Shown: piece after piece, positions 55,136-64,000 of the stretch
Position numbering within the stretch: position 1 is the first letter of the stretch
Layout of the letters: every line of letters starts with the position of its first letter
NCBI GenBank assembly: GCA_902789245.1
Contig: CADAND010000007.1
Span: 62,001-126,000, forward strand
DNA length: 64,000 nt
Origin: an uncultured Bacteroidia bacterium
GTDB taxonomy: Bacteria; Bacteroidota; Bacteroidia; Bacteroidales; UBA932
Direction of reading: 5' to 3'
The notes under the pieces: generated by a model
What the model saw: only the letters and a program-made list of their open reading frames with translations
Databases searched by the model: none
What the model was told of the DNA's origin: nothing
Translations under genes and position numbers: made by a program

Positions 55136-56277
55136 CTTCCTATAATCGTATACGAGTCGACCGGGGTCCATGGCAAGTAGGCAACCGACAGGCTCAGACT
55201 GTTGTTGTTGATGTAGAAATACAGCACCCAACTGCTGTTGCGTGTGAATTTTTCGTTGGGGTTCATGCTGAAATCCAGCGTTTTGGGGGCGAAGGTGCCC
55301 AGCGTGTAGTTGATTTTCCCCGTCAGCGCCTTGTCGCTCTCCCGCAGGTAGCAGGGAGCATAGCCGGTCAGGGTGTTGTTGACCAGGGCTTCATAGATCC
55401 TGGCCTGGTATTCCTGCGGCGTTTCGTTCAAGGAATCGAAGACATAGGAGCTCGGGTTGGTGTTGCCGACAATGTCGTCCTTGGAGGGCAGACCGGGGAA
55501 AGTAAGCGTCCGGGGGACGTACTCGTTTCCGATTTTATACTTGTTCGCGCTATCATTGAACAGATATTCCTGCTCCGGGATCTGTCCGCTGTTCAGTTCC
55601 AGCGAGTTAATGGAAAAAGGAACAGGCTTTTCTCCCGTGGACAACATGATCTGGGAGAAGACGAACTGGACCTTGGAGACGGCGCGGACCAACTGCAACG
55701 TCTCATTGCCCAGGGAAAGATTGCTGCCGGACCGGGACAGGGTAAGTGCCTTTCCAACAGCGGTGTAGGGCAGACCCTGGTAATCGATGACGCCCGTATT
55801 CGTCGGCGTGCCGTTGACGGCGACGCCAAACTGATTGTCGGTCAGGACGATGGCGTCCAAGTCGGTCGAAGGCGTATCCCTGCCGATCGCAGCGATTTGG
55901 AACGAGCCGTTGTTGGCGAGCACGTACACATCGACCTTCTTGATCTTCGACGCAACTTCCTTGTCCAGAAGGACCGTGAACTTTTGGACGCTGCCGCTGA
56001 CCACATTCAGCTGTTTCGGCTCCAGATAGCCGAGCAGCAGGCCGGCAGGCAGGCTCGCGTCGGTGGACTCGTTGAGGAAGACCCAGATCTTGAGATCGTT
56101 GATGCGGGTTTCCCTGCTGAACAGCGTGGACCAGTCCGTATAGGAGGCTTTGGTGGCCGCATCCTCCGGCAGCCGGACATAGATGTTCAGTGCCGCCTTC
56201 TGCTCATCCAGACGGGAACAGGCGCCCGCGAGCATCAGCGCGGACAACACAATCCATATGAATTTCAGCTTTCTCAT
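55132..56277 (-). CDS. FimA/Mfa1-type fimbrillin lipoprotein
   Basis: This 381-residue lipoprotein (lipobox LAGAC, Cys20) has the N-terminal fimbrillin layout: LNIYVRLPEDAATKASYTDW, RINDLKIWVF, KVDVYVLANNGSF and LQLVRAVSKVQFVFSQI. Among the fimbrillins here it is closest to P. gingivalis FimA/Mfa1 in form and could be the main shaft subunit. It overlaps the neighbours by 4 nt on both sides. Confidence 0.75.
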   Translation of the reverse strand: MRKLKFIWIVLSALMLAGACSRLDEQKAALNIYVRLPEDAATKASYTDWSTLFSRETRINDLKIWVFLNESTDASLPAGLLLGYLEPKQLNVVSGSVQKFTVLLDKEVASKIKKVDVYVLANNGSFQIAAIGRDTPSTDLDAIVLTDNQFGVAVNGTPTNTGVIDYQGLPYTAVGKALTLSRSGSNLSLGNETLQLVRAVSKVQFVFSQIMLSTGEKPVPFSINSLELNSGQIPEQEYLFNDSANKYKIGNEYVPRTLTFPGLPSKDDIVGNTNPSSYVFDSLNETPQEYQARIYEALVNNTLTGYAPCYLRESDKALTGKINYTLGTFAPKTLDFSMNPNEKFTRNSSWVLYFYINNNSLSLSVAYLPWTPVDSYTIIGR

Positions 56278-58181
56278 TGGAGTTCGCGACTGTTGGGCGT
56301 TAGGGCATCCCAGGTTAATTTGGCGCTGACACCCAACTGGAGGTCGGGCGTGGCGAGTTCGGGCAGGACGGAGTAGGCTCCGGCCAGGGCCTCGAACTGG
56401 ACCGTCAGCGTGGTAATATGGTCTTTGGCGAAGACGCTGGCCTGCTTGGCCTTCTGCTCGGCGGGGAGATCGGAGTAGGCCATCTTGCCGATCAGGTAGA
56501 ATTTGCTGCCGGGCAGGATGGTGCAACCCCGTACGCCGGTAAAAGTATAACTGCTTCCGTTGCGGAATTCAAGTGCGAAATAGATATCCTCTCCGTTCCG
56601 GGTCTGGAAGGTCAGGGAATGGATCGGTTCGCTGGTCAGGTCATTGGTAATCCATGCTCTGGGGGCTCCTGATTCATCATTTACATCCGCGTCATAGATG
56701 AAGCGCATGCTCTCGCCGACGGCGGTGAAGTCGAAGGTCTGCGTGCGCTGGCCGCCGATGACGATACCGGTCAGCGGGAAAACGTACCTGCCCCAGTCCT
56801 CAACAGGTATTTCCTTCTTCGGCGAGGAATTGTCCTTCAGTTTCGTCGCGTTATCCTTGGTGCCGTTCAATTTCAGACGGAGCATGCCCACGGCATACTG
56901 GAGCGGGTCGCGTACCAGGGCGGCCTTGGACTCAAGCGTGACGCCGCGGGTGTATATTGCCGTTCCGCCACTCGTCGCATCGACGATGTCAGACCACGCG
57001 GAGCTGTTCTTGAACTGGTCCTCCTGGCCGCCGACGGAACTACCCAGCAGGGGACCGTTGACGTAATACCAGAGGGCGGGAGGATAGCAGTAATCCTGGA
57101 GGGCGGCCAGGTTGACACCTTCCGATCTGTCGGGGGAGGCGAACCCGCTGCTGCCGGTCGTTCCGACCAGAATTTCACCCCACTGGAACACTACCGTGCC
57201 CTCGGGCAGGCCAAAATAGGTGTTGACGGCCTGGGTCATCGAAATGATTGCACCCTCCGTGCTGTTCAGTTTGGAGAGCAGGGGACTGGTGCCGGTGGTG
57301 TAGCTGTCCATCGTCGCGCAGATGGCGGACGCCACGTTCTTGGCGGCATCCTTTGCGCCGGCCGGCATGGCGGAGCAGGTGCGGTACAGGTTCGTCAGGC
57401 GTACCGGGAGGTCGGCGCTCGTAAAGACCTCACCTTCTCCGGAGAAGGCGCGGAACGCCGCCGAGAGGGTTGCATCGTTTCCGTAGGTGGACGGCTCCTT
57501 GAACATGGCTGTCCCTGACGTTGCGCCGGCAATCGCGTTGAGCATGTTCAGATGGGCGGTTTTCCACGTATTGAACTGATTGTTGTGGTCGCCGGACAGC
57601 ATGGGTTCCAGGTCGAAAGCGAGCGCACTCGCCTTTTTGCCGCCCGAGCGGGTGGTCACCGCTTCATTGGGAACGATCGCGCCGTTGCGTTGCTTGAACG
57701 CGACGGTACCCGGATTGAGGGTCGCCGAGCTCTCTTCCTTCGCTATTCCGTACACCAACACGGCATTGGTGAGGTTGTTGACGAAAGATCCGCCGGAGTA
57801 GTAACCCTTGGCGGGGCCGGCCCCGGTGAAGTCATATTGGCTGAGCCTGCTCGACAGCTGGATGTTCTCGTCGAAGGCAGGGTCATCGGGCCAGACGATT
57901 TCCCGCACGTTGTTGCTGGTGGTCTCCTTGGCGATGCTGAACGGAATCACGTAGAAGTTCTGGATGCCGCGGAAAGTCTGCGGATGGTCGATCTGCACGA
58001 CTCTGTCCAGCATCTTGGTCCCGACCCCTTCGGAAACGTCGTTGACCGACAGGAAGACGGGGATGGAAATCTTCTCGTCCACGGCCAGCGAACCCTTCCC
58101 GCAGCCCGTGAGGGCGGGCGGCAGGAGGCAGGCCAACAGGGCCAGCGGGACGATCATATGAAGTTTTTTTCTCATATTCAT
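56274..58181 (-). CDS. Large fimbrial lipoprotein, paralogue A
   Basis: This 635-residue lipoprotein (lipobox ALTGC, Cys27) is a paralogue of the product of the gene two upstream. Shared features are an early ISIPVFLSVND-type strand, FRGIQNFYVIPFS, an NAVLVYGIAK pattern, a long helical region with Ala/Lys-rich stretches, and SLTFQTRNGEDIYFALEFRN toward the end, with a final LGVSAKLTWD. The start overlaps the anchor-gene stop (TAATG). No characterised family is recognised with confidence. It could be a minor stalk or structural subunit. Confidence 0.6.
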   Translation of the reverse strand: MNMRKKLHMIVPLALLACLLPPALTGCGKGSLAVDEKISIPVFLSVNDVSEGVGTKMLDRVVQIDHPQTFRGIQNFYVIPFSIAKETTSNNVREIVWPDDPAFDENIQLSSRLSQYDFTGAGPAKGYYSGGSFVNNLTNAVLVYGIAKEESSATLNPGTVAFKQRNGAIVPNEAVTTRSGGKKASALAFDLEPMLSGDHNNQFNTWKTAHLNMLNAIAGATSGTAMFKEPSTYGNDATLSAAFRAFSGEGEVFTSADLPVRLTNLYRTCSAMPAGAKDAAKNVASAICATMDSYTTGTSPLLSKLNSTEGAIISMTQAVNTYFGLPEGTVVFQWGEILVGTTGSSGFASPDRSEGVNLAALQDYCYPPALWYYVNGPLLGSSVGGQEDQFKNSSAWSDIVDATSGGTAIYTRGVTLESKAALVRDPLQYAVGMLRLKLNGTKDNATKLKDNSSPKKEIPVEDWGRYVFPLTGIVIGGQRTQTFDFTAVGESMRFIYDADVNDESGAPRAWITNDLTSEPIHSLTFQTRNGEDIYFALEFRNGSSYTFTGVRGCTILPGSKFYLIGKMAYSDLPAEQKAKQASVFAKDHITTLTVQFEALAGAYSVLPELATPDLQLGVSAKLTWDALTPNSRELQ

Positions 58182-59233
58182 TATAGCGGGACGTCTATGT
58201 CGAGTCCCGGTTTCCAATCCAGTTTGACGGTGACGCTGACGTCCACCTCGTTGGATCCGACTTCTCCGTCTTCCTTGACGAAGGCGTTGCGGATCTTGAG
58301 CTGTCCGGCCTTGACGGAGGGACGCATCTCCAGGGTAGAGCGCGTGACGGAGCCGTCGTCGAGCGTGGCATAGACATACCAGCGCCAGGTCTTGCGCTCC
58401 GTGTTGTCGTCGTCGTCGTCATACTCCGTAGCCTTGGTGTCATCCGTGTCTTCGTAACCCACCGCGTCGTGCGAAGGGAAATGGACGGAAGCGAAGCAAT
58501 GCTTGTAGCCGGTCGAGAACTCTTCGGTCGAGAAGACCGCCTTGTCGTCGTATACATAGACGCTGTCGGCCACGTTGAAGGCGGTGGACATCCCGTTCAC
58601 CTCCACGCGGAGGCCCGTGACATGGGTGGCCTTACCGGTGTCGAGAATCAGCGCGGTGGCGGAATTCGCCATCCCAAGCTTGATCCGGAAGCGCTGGTTG
58701 GGCTTCTCTCCGACGTCGAGGCGTTTGTGGACCGTGAACAGGCCGGACTTCTGCGGGGCGTAAACCCCATTCTCCTGATTGTGCTCGAGATGGAGGGTGG
58801 GATAGTTCCCTTCGCCGGTGATCGCCACGTTTTCGCTCACCTTGACATTCGCCAGCGCGATGTGCTGGTAGGACCGGACCGGCATGGAGATGGCGTAGGT
58901 GTTCGAGGCGCTGTTCATCGTCTCGCTCATGGTTCGCAGGCAGTCCATGGGCTCGTCGACGTCATAGAAGAAGAGGTCGACGTCTCGGGCATAGTTGGTG
59001 AAGATGCCGTCGATGTAGCCTTTCAGCATGGCCCGGATGTCCTCATCCGCGTGCAAGTCCAGTTCGTCCTCCAGCTCCTGGATGATCTCCGGATCGAGTT
59101 CGAGCTGGTAGGTGAGACGGACCTGGTTGTTGCACTTGGAGATGTCCTCGTCGATCAGGCGGCAGCCCGTCAGGGCCGTAGCCACGAGAAGACTCGCCGC
59201 TGCAAGAACCGATATGAAAGGACGGATACGCAT
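58181..59233 (-). CDS. FimB/Mfa2-like anchor lipoprotein
   Basis: This 350-residue lipoprotein (lipobox ALTGC, Cys24) has the Mfa2/FimB signature ISKCNNQVRLTYQLEL after the lipobox, followed by DVDLFFYDVDEPMDCLRT, and QHIALANVKV. Mfa2/FimB proteins anchor the shaft and set its length. An acidic run (DDDDDNTER) is unusual. It ends VTVKLDWKPGLDIDV, similar to the C-termini of the two large paralogues, so these three may share a C-terminal donor or docking strand. Confidence 0.75.
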   Translation of the reverse strand: MRIRPFISVLAAASLLVATALTGCRLIDEDISKCNNQVRLTYQLELDPEIIQELEDELDLHADEDIRAMLKGYIDGIFTNYARDVDLFFYDVDEPMDCLRTMSETMNSASNTYAISMPVRSYQHIALANVKVSENVAITGEGNYPTLHLEHNQENGVYAPQKSGLFTVHKRLDVGEKPNQRFRIKLGMANSATALILDTGKATHVTGLRVEVNGMSTAFNVADSVYVYDDKAVFSTEEFSTGYKHCFASVHFPSHDAVGYEDTDDTKATEYDDDDDNTERKTWRWYVYATLDDGSVTRSTLEMRPSVKAGQLKIRNAFVKEDGEVGSNEVDVSVTVKLDWKPGLDIDVPL

Positions 59234-59235
59234 TC

Positions 59236-61599
59236 TTATTCAGTTACTCCTCCAAGCAGGACCGTGAAGTCCAGTCCCTTCTGCCACTCCATGTCGACCG
59301 ACAGGCCGAGGGAGATCTGGCTGGAACGCAGGTCCGGGATGGTCATATAGGCGTGCTGGAGAGATTTCTCTCCGATCTGGAACTTCGCATTCGTCACGTA
59401 GTCCTGCATGAAGACACGCTTGACTTTGATGGTCTGTCCGTCGTCGTAGAACGGCGGATAGTGGAAGAATTTCTCGTCCGGGAATTCGATTTTCTGGCTC
59501 GCAACGTCATCGGCCTTCAGGTCCAGTTTGCCGACCAGGTAGAAGGTGCCGCCGTTGCGGATGAGGTTCAGCTCTCCCCAGAAGTCCTTGCCGGTATTGT
59601 TGACCAGCTCGAGGGCGACGTAGACGGAGACCTGGTCATCCTGCGTGCCGGGGCCGCCGACGACGGTCATCTGCGTGTCCTCAAAGTGCGGACGGTAGCT
59701 GTCCCAGACCAGGGTATAGATCGGATTGCTGACACTCGTCGAAACGTAGGTCTCGGAGGTCACCTTGTCGTAGATCATCTTGTTGAAGGGATTGGATACC
59801 ATTCCTTCGGGGAGGTTGTCGGTCTTGTGGGTGAAGTCCCAGCCGACCACGTCCGCGACGCCGCCGATGAACACGCCGGTCACCTTGAAGGAGTTGGAAC
59901 CAACCTGAATCTCATTGTTGTCTTCGCCGTCGAAGATGCCGTGCTTGTTGTCAAGCAGCGGATTGGCGGTCACCTGGACGGTGGACCTCATCAGGGCCGT
60001 GCCGTAGTTGACCTGTCTCATCAGGGCCACGCTGCGCGTGGTCGAGGAGATGGTGCCGTTCGGCGTCCAGTCGATGGACCACTTGTCCGGATTGGCCCAG
60101 TCCGTAACCGTATGCGGGATGTCCGGAAGTTTGTCGGTGGCCAGGTCCGAGGTGTAAATGCTGGTGTTGGCCCAGTAAATCAGCTCCGCCGGGAAGCGGT
60201 AGTTCTTGATCGGCATGGGATCGGCTTTCATACCGTAGGCCGGAATGGCATCCAGATAATCGAAGACCATGTTGCCGGCATTGGAACGCGCGCAGGTCAT
60301 GATGGCGGCGCCACGCGGCAGGTTGAGATTGACCGGGAATCCGCCGGGGGTCGAAGTGTCCGTCGTGAAGAATTCGCCGTTGCTGCTGGCGGTCAGCGCA
60401 CTCGCATATTTACCGATCAGATTGCTGTAACCCTTGATATAAGTTTGTGCCAGGGGCAGGAGATCACCCATTTTGCGATAAGTCGGGAGGGAGTTCTCTT
60501 CCCACTCGAAGAAGATCTTGATGCGTGCCTTGACTTCTTCCGCCATCAGGCGGGAGACTTCTTCTTTCCAGCCGGTCGGCGTGGCCTGGACCGTCCGCTC
60601 GATTTGCTCGGCGAGATCCTGGAGCGTCCGGAGCAGGGAAGAGGCGTCACCGGCACGGAGCTCCGTCTTTTCGCCCGTGGCATCGGTACGGATGGTCGTC
60701 AGCTCGACGAATGCGCGGCCCATCACCTGCCCCAGCGGAGACAGATCGCTGGCGGAGGGATCGATCAGATACTGAAGATACAGGTCGCCGATCCCCTGCC
60801 AGGTCACCCTATCTTCCGTATAGTACTGGTATCCGGGATGGACGGGGTACGGCTTGACGAAGGGATCGCCGTTCTCATCCCGCGTTGCAAATTTCCTGGA
60901 GGTTTCGTTGATCGGCCACCAGAAGGCATAGCGGCTGTCGCGCTCTACGTCATTGTCGCCGTAGGTGTGCTTGCTCAGTTCTGCATTGGTGATCGTGGTC
61001 AGGATCTGGGCCATCAGGTTGCTGAAGCCCGTGAAGCCGTCCTCGGCCACCTGGTCCTTCAGGCGGTTCTGCAACTGGAAGCTGAGCGAGGAGATGCTCG
61101 TGCCCAGGGCGGAGCCGGTGGCGACGGTGGCACCCTGTTCGTCGTCCGACCCGGTCTTGCTGGCCATGCCGTAGAGCATGACGGCGTTGACCGACAGCGG
61201 AACGGCCAGCTCGACCGTGCGGCTGTTGTTGTCCTTGGTGATGTCCGTCTCGTTGAGCAGGGAGCCCAGGTCGTAGTCGCGCGTCGCCTTGGAGGACTCG
61301 TCGTCCGGTTTGTACATGAAGTAGTCCCCATGTGCGCAGGTGTACTTCAGGGAATAGGTCAGCATGTGGACTTTGTCCATGCCCCGGAAACCGTTGCCGT
61401 CCATCTGGGCGGTGGAAGCCGGCATCTTCGTGCTCGGGCTGTTGGTCGATACGCTCAGGACGAGCTTGGTCTTCACGGTGTTCGAATCGGGATCGAAGTC
61501 CGGACTCGGGGTGACCGGCGTTTTGTTGCAGGCGACCATCCCGACCAGGGCCAGGGCGAACATGCAATAGGAAATGATGGCGTTGGATCTATTCATCAT
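59236..61599 (-). CDS. Large fimbrial lipoprotein, paralogue B
   Basis: This 787-residue lipoprotein (lipobox VGMVAC, Cys24) is the longer member of the pair. FRGMDKVHMLTYSLK, AVPLSVNAVMLYGMASK, then a helical segment of about residues 330-400 (RLMAEEVKARIKIFFEWEE), and a C-terminal QISLGLSVDMEWQKGLDFTV. It starts 14 nt after the DUF3575-type gene. No known family is recognised. The two Mets at the start (61599, 61596) are equally likely. Confidence 0.6.
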   Translation of the reverse strand: MMNRSNAIISYCMFALALVGMVACNKTPVTPSPDFDPDSNTVKTKLVLSVSTNSPSTKMPASTAQMDGNGFRGMDKVHMLTYSLKYTCAHGDYFMYKPDDESSKATRDYDLGSLLNETDITKDNNSRTVELAVPLSVNAVMLYGMASKTGSDDEQGATVATGSALGTSISSLSFQLQNRLKDQVAEDGFTGFSNLMAQILTTITNAELSKHTYGDNDVERDSRYAFWWPINETSRKFATRDENGDPFVKPYPVHPGYQYYTEDRVTWQGIGDLYLQYLIDPSASDLSPLGQVMGRAFVELTTIRTDATGEKTELRAGDASSLLRTLQDLAEQIERTVQATPTGWKEEVSRLMAEEVKARIKIFFEWEENSLPTYRKMGDLLPLAQTYIKGYSNLIGKYASALTASSNGEFFTTDTSTPGGFPVNLNLPRGAAIMTCARSNAGNMVFDYLDAIPAYGMKADPMPIKNYRFPAELIYWANTSIYTSDLATDKLPDIPHTVTDWANPDKWSIDWTPNGTISSTTRSVALMRQVNYGTALMRSTVQVTANPLLDNKHGIFDGEDNNEIQVGSNSFKVTGVFIGGVADVVGWDFTHKTDNLPEGMVSNPFNKMIYDKVTSETYVSTSVSNPIYTLVWDSYRPHFEDTQMTVVGGPGTQDDQVSVYVALELVNNTGKDFWGELNLIRNGGTFYLVGKLDLKADDVASQKIEFPDEKFFHYPPFYDDGQTIKVKRVFMQDYVTNAKFQIGEKSLQHAYMTIPDLRSSQISLGLSVDMEWQKGLDFTVLLGGVTE

Positions 61600-61613
61600 A
61601 ATTCCGTTATACT

Positions 61614-63056
61614 TTAATTATTATTATCCTCGTAATAGACCTTGACGCACACGGCGCTCCGCTGGTCGGCGAAGAGGGTCTTGAGCAGTTTCTGGTAAAC
61701 GGTGCCTCCCGAAATCTGCTGGAGGCGCCATTCGCGCACTTCGAGGTCGTCCGAGCTGTGGGCGACCTGCATGACGCGGTCGTATTCTTCCTGGGTCAGC
61801 TGGCTCTCGCCGGCGGCCTGGTACTGCGCGAGCTCGTCCAGGAGTTCGCTCCAGGCTTCACCGCCGTTGACCACCTCGATGAGCTCGCTCGCGAGGCCGG
61901 TCTTCCAGACGATGTGGGACTTGACGGCACGGGCGCGATGGATGGCCACGTTGCTGTTGCTCCAGCTGGGGCCGTCGATGGAGGCGAAGCCGACCACCTG
62001 GACCTTGGCCGGACGGATGGATTCGTCAGCCATGGCGTCCCGGATGACCTGCACGATGGTGTCGAGACCTTTGGAGTTGTCGCGCTCCACTCCGCGCACG
62101 TTCACGCTGAGCAGGAGGTCGGACTTGGCAAACGGGAACCAGACGGACACGCTGCCCTCCTCGCGGCTGAGCACGCGGTCGGGTGTGTAGGCCTGGTATT
62201 CGGAGATGGGCCGCAGGAGCGGATGACGCTCGATGCGCGGCTTCTCGGGCTCGGGGGCCGGCTGCGGTGCGGGCGTGGCGATGGGCTCCGGTTGCGGAGC
62301 GGGCTCCGCCTTCGGCTCCTGTACCGGAATCACGTGCGCAGCGGTGTCCCGGATGGACGGGACGTCTCCGATGGGCAGGATCTCCGCGGGAGCGATGTCG
62401 CTGATGGTGTGCTGGAGTTCGCGGCGCACACGGTTGCGCTTCTCGATGTTCCAGACCAGGTTGAGACCGAGTTTGGGGATGAAGGTGAGGCCGTTCGATT
62501 CGCCGATCTCAGCGCCGCAGCGGGCACACTCATATTCCGTGGACTGACGGTAGCCGGCGCCGCCGCCCGCCGCGATTTCCAGGCGGAAATGCTTTCCGAG
62601 CCCCCAGCCGTAGCCGACGAAGAGAGTGCCGCCGTAGAAGTCGCCTTGGAAGCGGTGCACCTGCAGGTCGGCGAAGGGCCCGATCTTCGTGTCGAAGGCG
62701 CCGATGTTGAAGTGGGAATAGACGAAGTTGGCGCCGAAGAAGAGGCCCGGGCGGGCTGCCTGCTTGGTGTAGTAGCGCAGCTCCGGCGCCAGGGTGAGGT
62801 AGCGCCAGCGGGCAGGGTTCGAGGTGTCGTTGTCCCATGCGAGGAAGCGCGGCCAGGGCTTGAAGGCCCCGTTGAGTCCGAGGGTGAAGTGGTCGGAAAC
62901 GGTGAATTCCAGCCCGAGGTTGGGCGTGCCGGTGGCATCCCAGAGGATATTGTTACGAATGGCGAAGATGCCCTGCGCGGAGGCAGAGGTACCCCACGCC
63001 GCCAGGATCAGCAGCGTCAGGGTGAGTCTTGCCATTGTATTTCCTCTTGCTTTCAT
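61614..63056 (-). CDS. DUF3575 and OmpA-like outer-membrane protein
   Basis: The 480-residue protein has a signal peptide (LTLLILAAWGTSASAQ) then a DUF3575 beta-barrel-like domain of about 200 residues (NNILWDATGTPNLGLEF, GFLFFGANFVYSHFN-like, GLGKHFRLEIAAGGGAGY). A proline-rich linker (PAPQPEPIATPAPQPAPEPE) near 240-260 is followed by an OmpA-like C-terminal region (FPFAKSDLLLSVN, VQVVGFASIDGPS, ARAVKSHI). DUF3575 genes often lead Mfa-type clusters. It may tether the fimbriae to the cell wall. ATG at 63035 is an alternative start. Confidence 0.75.
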   Translation of the reverse strand: MKARGNTMARLTLTLLILAAWGTSASAQGIFAIRNNILWDATGTPNLGLEFTVSDHFTLGLNGAFKPWPRFLAWDNDTSNPARWRYLTLAPELRYYTKQAARPGLFFGANFVYSHFNIGAFDTKIGPFADLQVHRFQGDFYGGTLFVGYGWGLGKHFRLEIAAGGGAGYRQSTEYECARCGAEIGESNGLTFIPKLGLNLVWNIEKRNRVRRELQHTISDIAPAEILPIGDVPSIRDTAAHVIPVQEPKAEPAPQPEPIATPAPQPAPEPEKPRIERHPLLRPISEYQAYTPDRVLSREEGSVSVWFPFAKSDLLLSVNVRGVERDNSKGLDTIVQVIRDAMADESIRPAKVQVVGFASIDGPSWSNSNVAIHRARAVKSHIVWKTGLASELIEVVNGGEAWSELLDELAQYQAAGESQLTQEEYDRVMQVAHSSDDLEVREWRLQQISGGTVYQKLLKTLFADQRSAVCVKVYYEDNNN

Positions 63057-63073
63057 GTGCATTCCGTTAATGT

Positions 63074-64000
63074 TTAGTTAAAATCTTCCCAGCCCCGGAC
63101 ATCCATCAAATCAGGATTCGCGGTCTTGGTGTCGCGCGGGAAGGGGAAGTATTCGTTGCGTCCGATCGTAAAGGCGCTGAATTTCGCGGAGGAATAGCTC
63201 GTGACGAGCTTGTGCTCCTTCCCGAAGTATTTCGGGTAGGCGGGCTCGTCGCCGATCATCAGGAAGTAGGCGTCGCTGACCGTGGGGACGTGCTCGTGGA
63301 TGGCGGAGGTGTTGAAGATCTTGTTCAGGTCCACGAACCCCCTGGAGCTCCAGCGGACCAGGTCGTGGAAGCGGCAGCCCTCGAACCACAGCTCGTACTG
63401 TTTCTCCTCGATGACGTTCTCGATGGTGAGCTTGTCGCTGATGCGGCCGGACCCGGAACGCCGCTGGACGGCCTGCAGGGCCGCGAGACCCTTTGCCGCG
63501 TCGGTGGAGCCGATACAAGCTTCGGCGTAGAGCAGCAGCACCTCGGCATAGCGGGCCAGGGTGAAGTTCGTCTGGTTGGAATTGCTGCCCAGGATTTCAA
63601 CATTGTCGGCGGGATACTCCTTGCCGCCGGTCAGGATCTTCGGAGGATTGTGGAAGACCATGTGCTTCCACGCGAAGTAGGGGCCACTGCTGAAGAGGCC
63701 GGACTGGGAAGAGATGCCGCGCATCGGGTCCGCCTTCTTTTGCGCTTCCGTGCCGTCGTTGACCATGGAGCCGCTCCAGTCCAGATCGTAGAGCCACTCC
63801 TCCTCGGTGAGGAAGCAGGCCTTGCGGCGCGGGGAGTTGCCGTCGTGCTTGAGGAACTTCTTGGCGAAGTCTTCCTGGATGGCACCGCCGCCCCAGCCGC
63901 CACCGCTGCTGGTGATCTTCTCGACGACCGTCGGGACGGAAGCCAGGTTGGCGGTCTTCCAGCAGAGGGTGTTGGCCACCATCCAACGGCTGCGCCACAG
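63074..64000 (-). CDS. SusD/RagB-family nutrient-binding lipoprotein (partial, N-terminus outside window)
   Basis: 309 residues of the C-terminal part are visible and open to the window edge. NFTLARYAEVLLLYAEA, VIEEKQYELWFEGCRFHDLVRW and RNEYFPFPRD are the SusD C-terminal hallmarks. SusD proteins cap a SusC transporter at the outer membrane and bind glycans or peptides. A susC gene should lie just outside the window. Its stop is 17 nt before the DUF3575-type gene, on the same strand and without an obvious promoter between. Confidence 0.92.
   Translation of the reverse strand: MWRSRWMVANTLCWKTANLASVPTVVEKITSSGGGWGGGAIQEDFAKKFLKHDGNSPRRKACFLTEEEWLYDLDWSGSMVNDGTEAQKKADPMRGISSQSGLFSSGPYFAWKHMVFHNPPKILTGGKEYPADNVEILGSNSNQTNFTLARYAEVLLLYAEACIGSTDAAKGLAALQAVQRRSGSGRISDKLTIENVIEEKQYELWFEGCRFHDLVRWSSRGFVDLNKIFNTSAIHEHVPTVSDAYFLMIGDEPAYPKYFGKEHKLVTSYSSAKFSAFTIGRNEYFPFPRDTKTANPDLMDVRGWEDFN

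Noticed and set aside
59353-61617. A 754-codon open frame antisense to the large fimbrial lipoprotein
   Set aside because: No signal peptide or known motif, and the minus-strand gene fits the operon exactly.

Overview
The window looks like a chromosomal segment from a GC-rich member of the Bacteroidales (Bacteroidota), probably an uncultured gut-type lineage. The evidence is the Bacteroidota -7 promoter box TAnnTTTG upstream of most operons, a SusD-family gene, a large FimA/Mfa-type fimbrial operon, DUF1573/DUF4838/DUF4906-type lipoproteins, and the near absence of Shine-Dalgarno sequences. I see no tRNA, rRNA, CRISPR array, transposase or phage gene.

Left part (1-28 kb) is nucleotide metabolism. 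A minus-strand operon mgtC-like/pyrC/pyrK/pyrD/pyrF/pyrE/pyrB (pyrB is cut by the window start) encodes five of the six steps to UMP and diverges from a plus-strand operon purE-purL-purC-purF-purM-purN-purH-purD::folD plus a BASS-type transporter. The two share a 178-bp control region. In the purine operon, PurF has lost its glutaminase catalytic residues and PurD is fused to FolD, so the folate enzyme feeding the PurN and PurH transformylases is part of the same polypeptide as PurD. After a hairpin-rich spacer comes a minus-strand four-gene set: exported TPR-like protein, stand-alone condensation domain, AMP-forming acyl ligase, carrier protein. It diverges from a membrane LytTR regulator and looks like a discrete, split NRPS-like pathway. 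guaB-guaA-uraA-like follows and ends in a clear terminator.

Middle part (28-45 kb): htpG, a long-chain acyl-CoA synthetase, a HAD phosphatase, two small lipoprotein genes, and a membrane-anchored AraC-type regulator. This regulator diverges from a plus-strand operon that resembles an exopolysaccharide synthesis/export locus: HEAT-like membrane protein, processive GT2 synthase, TPR-plus-beta-barrel outer-membrane protein, DUF4838 lipoprotein, DUF1573 lipoprotein and one unknown lipoprotein. Between the two promoters lies a near-perfect 20-bp tandem repeat that is a good operator candidate.

Right part (45-64 kb) is one tightly packed minus-strand operon. It runs from a SusD-family protein (cut by the window end) and a DUF3575/OmpA-like protein into nine or ten fimbrial lipoproteins. 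These are a pair of very large paralogues around an Mfa2-like anchor, four fimbrillins, a 1591-residue DUF4906-type protein and a fimbrillin/BspA-repeat fusion.

A dispersed palindromic repeat with ATTCGCCGG / CCGGCGAAT arms lies in several intergenic spacers. A different palindrome lies in frame inside pyrK and adds about 40 residues to the protein.
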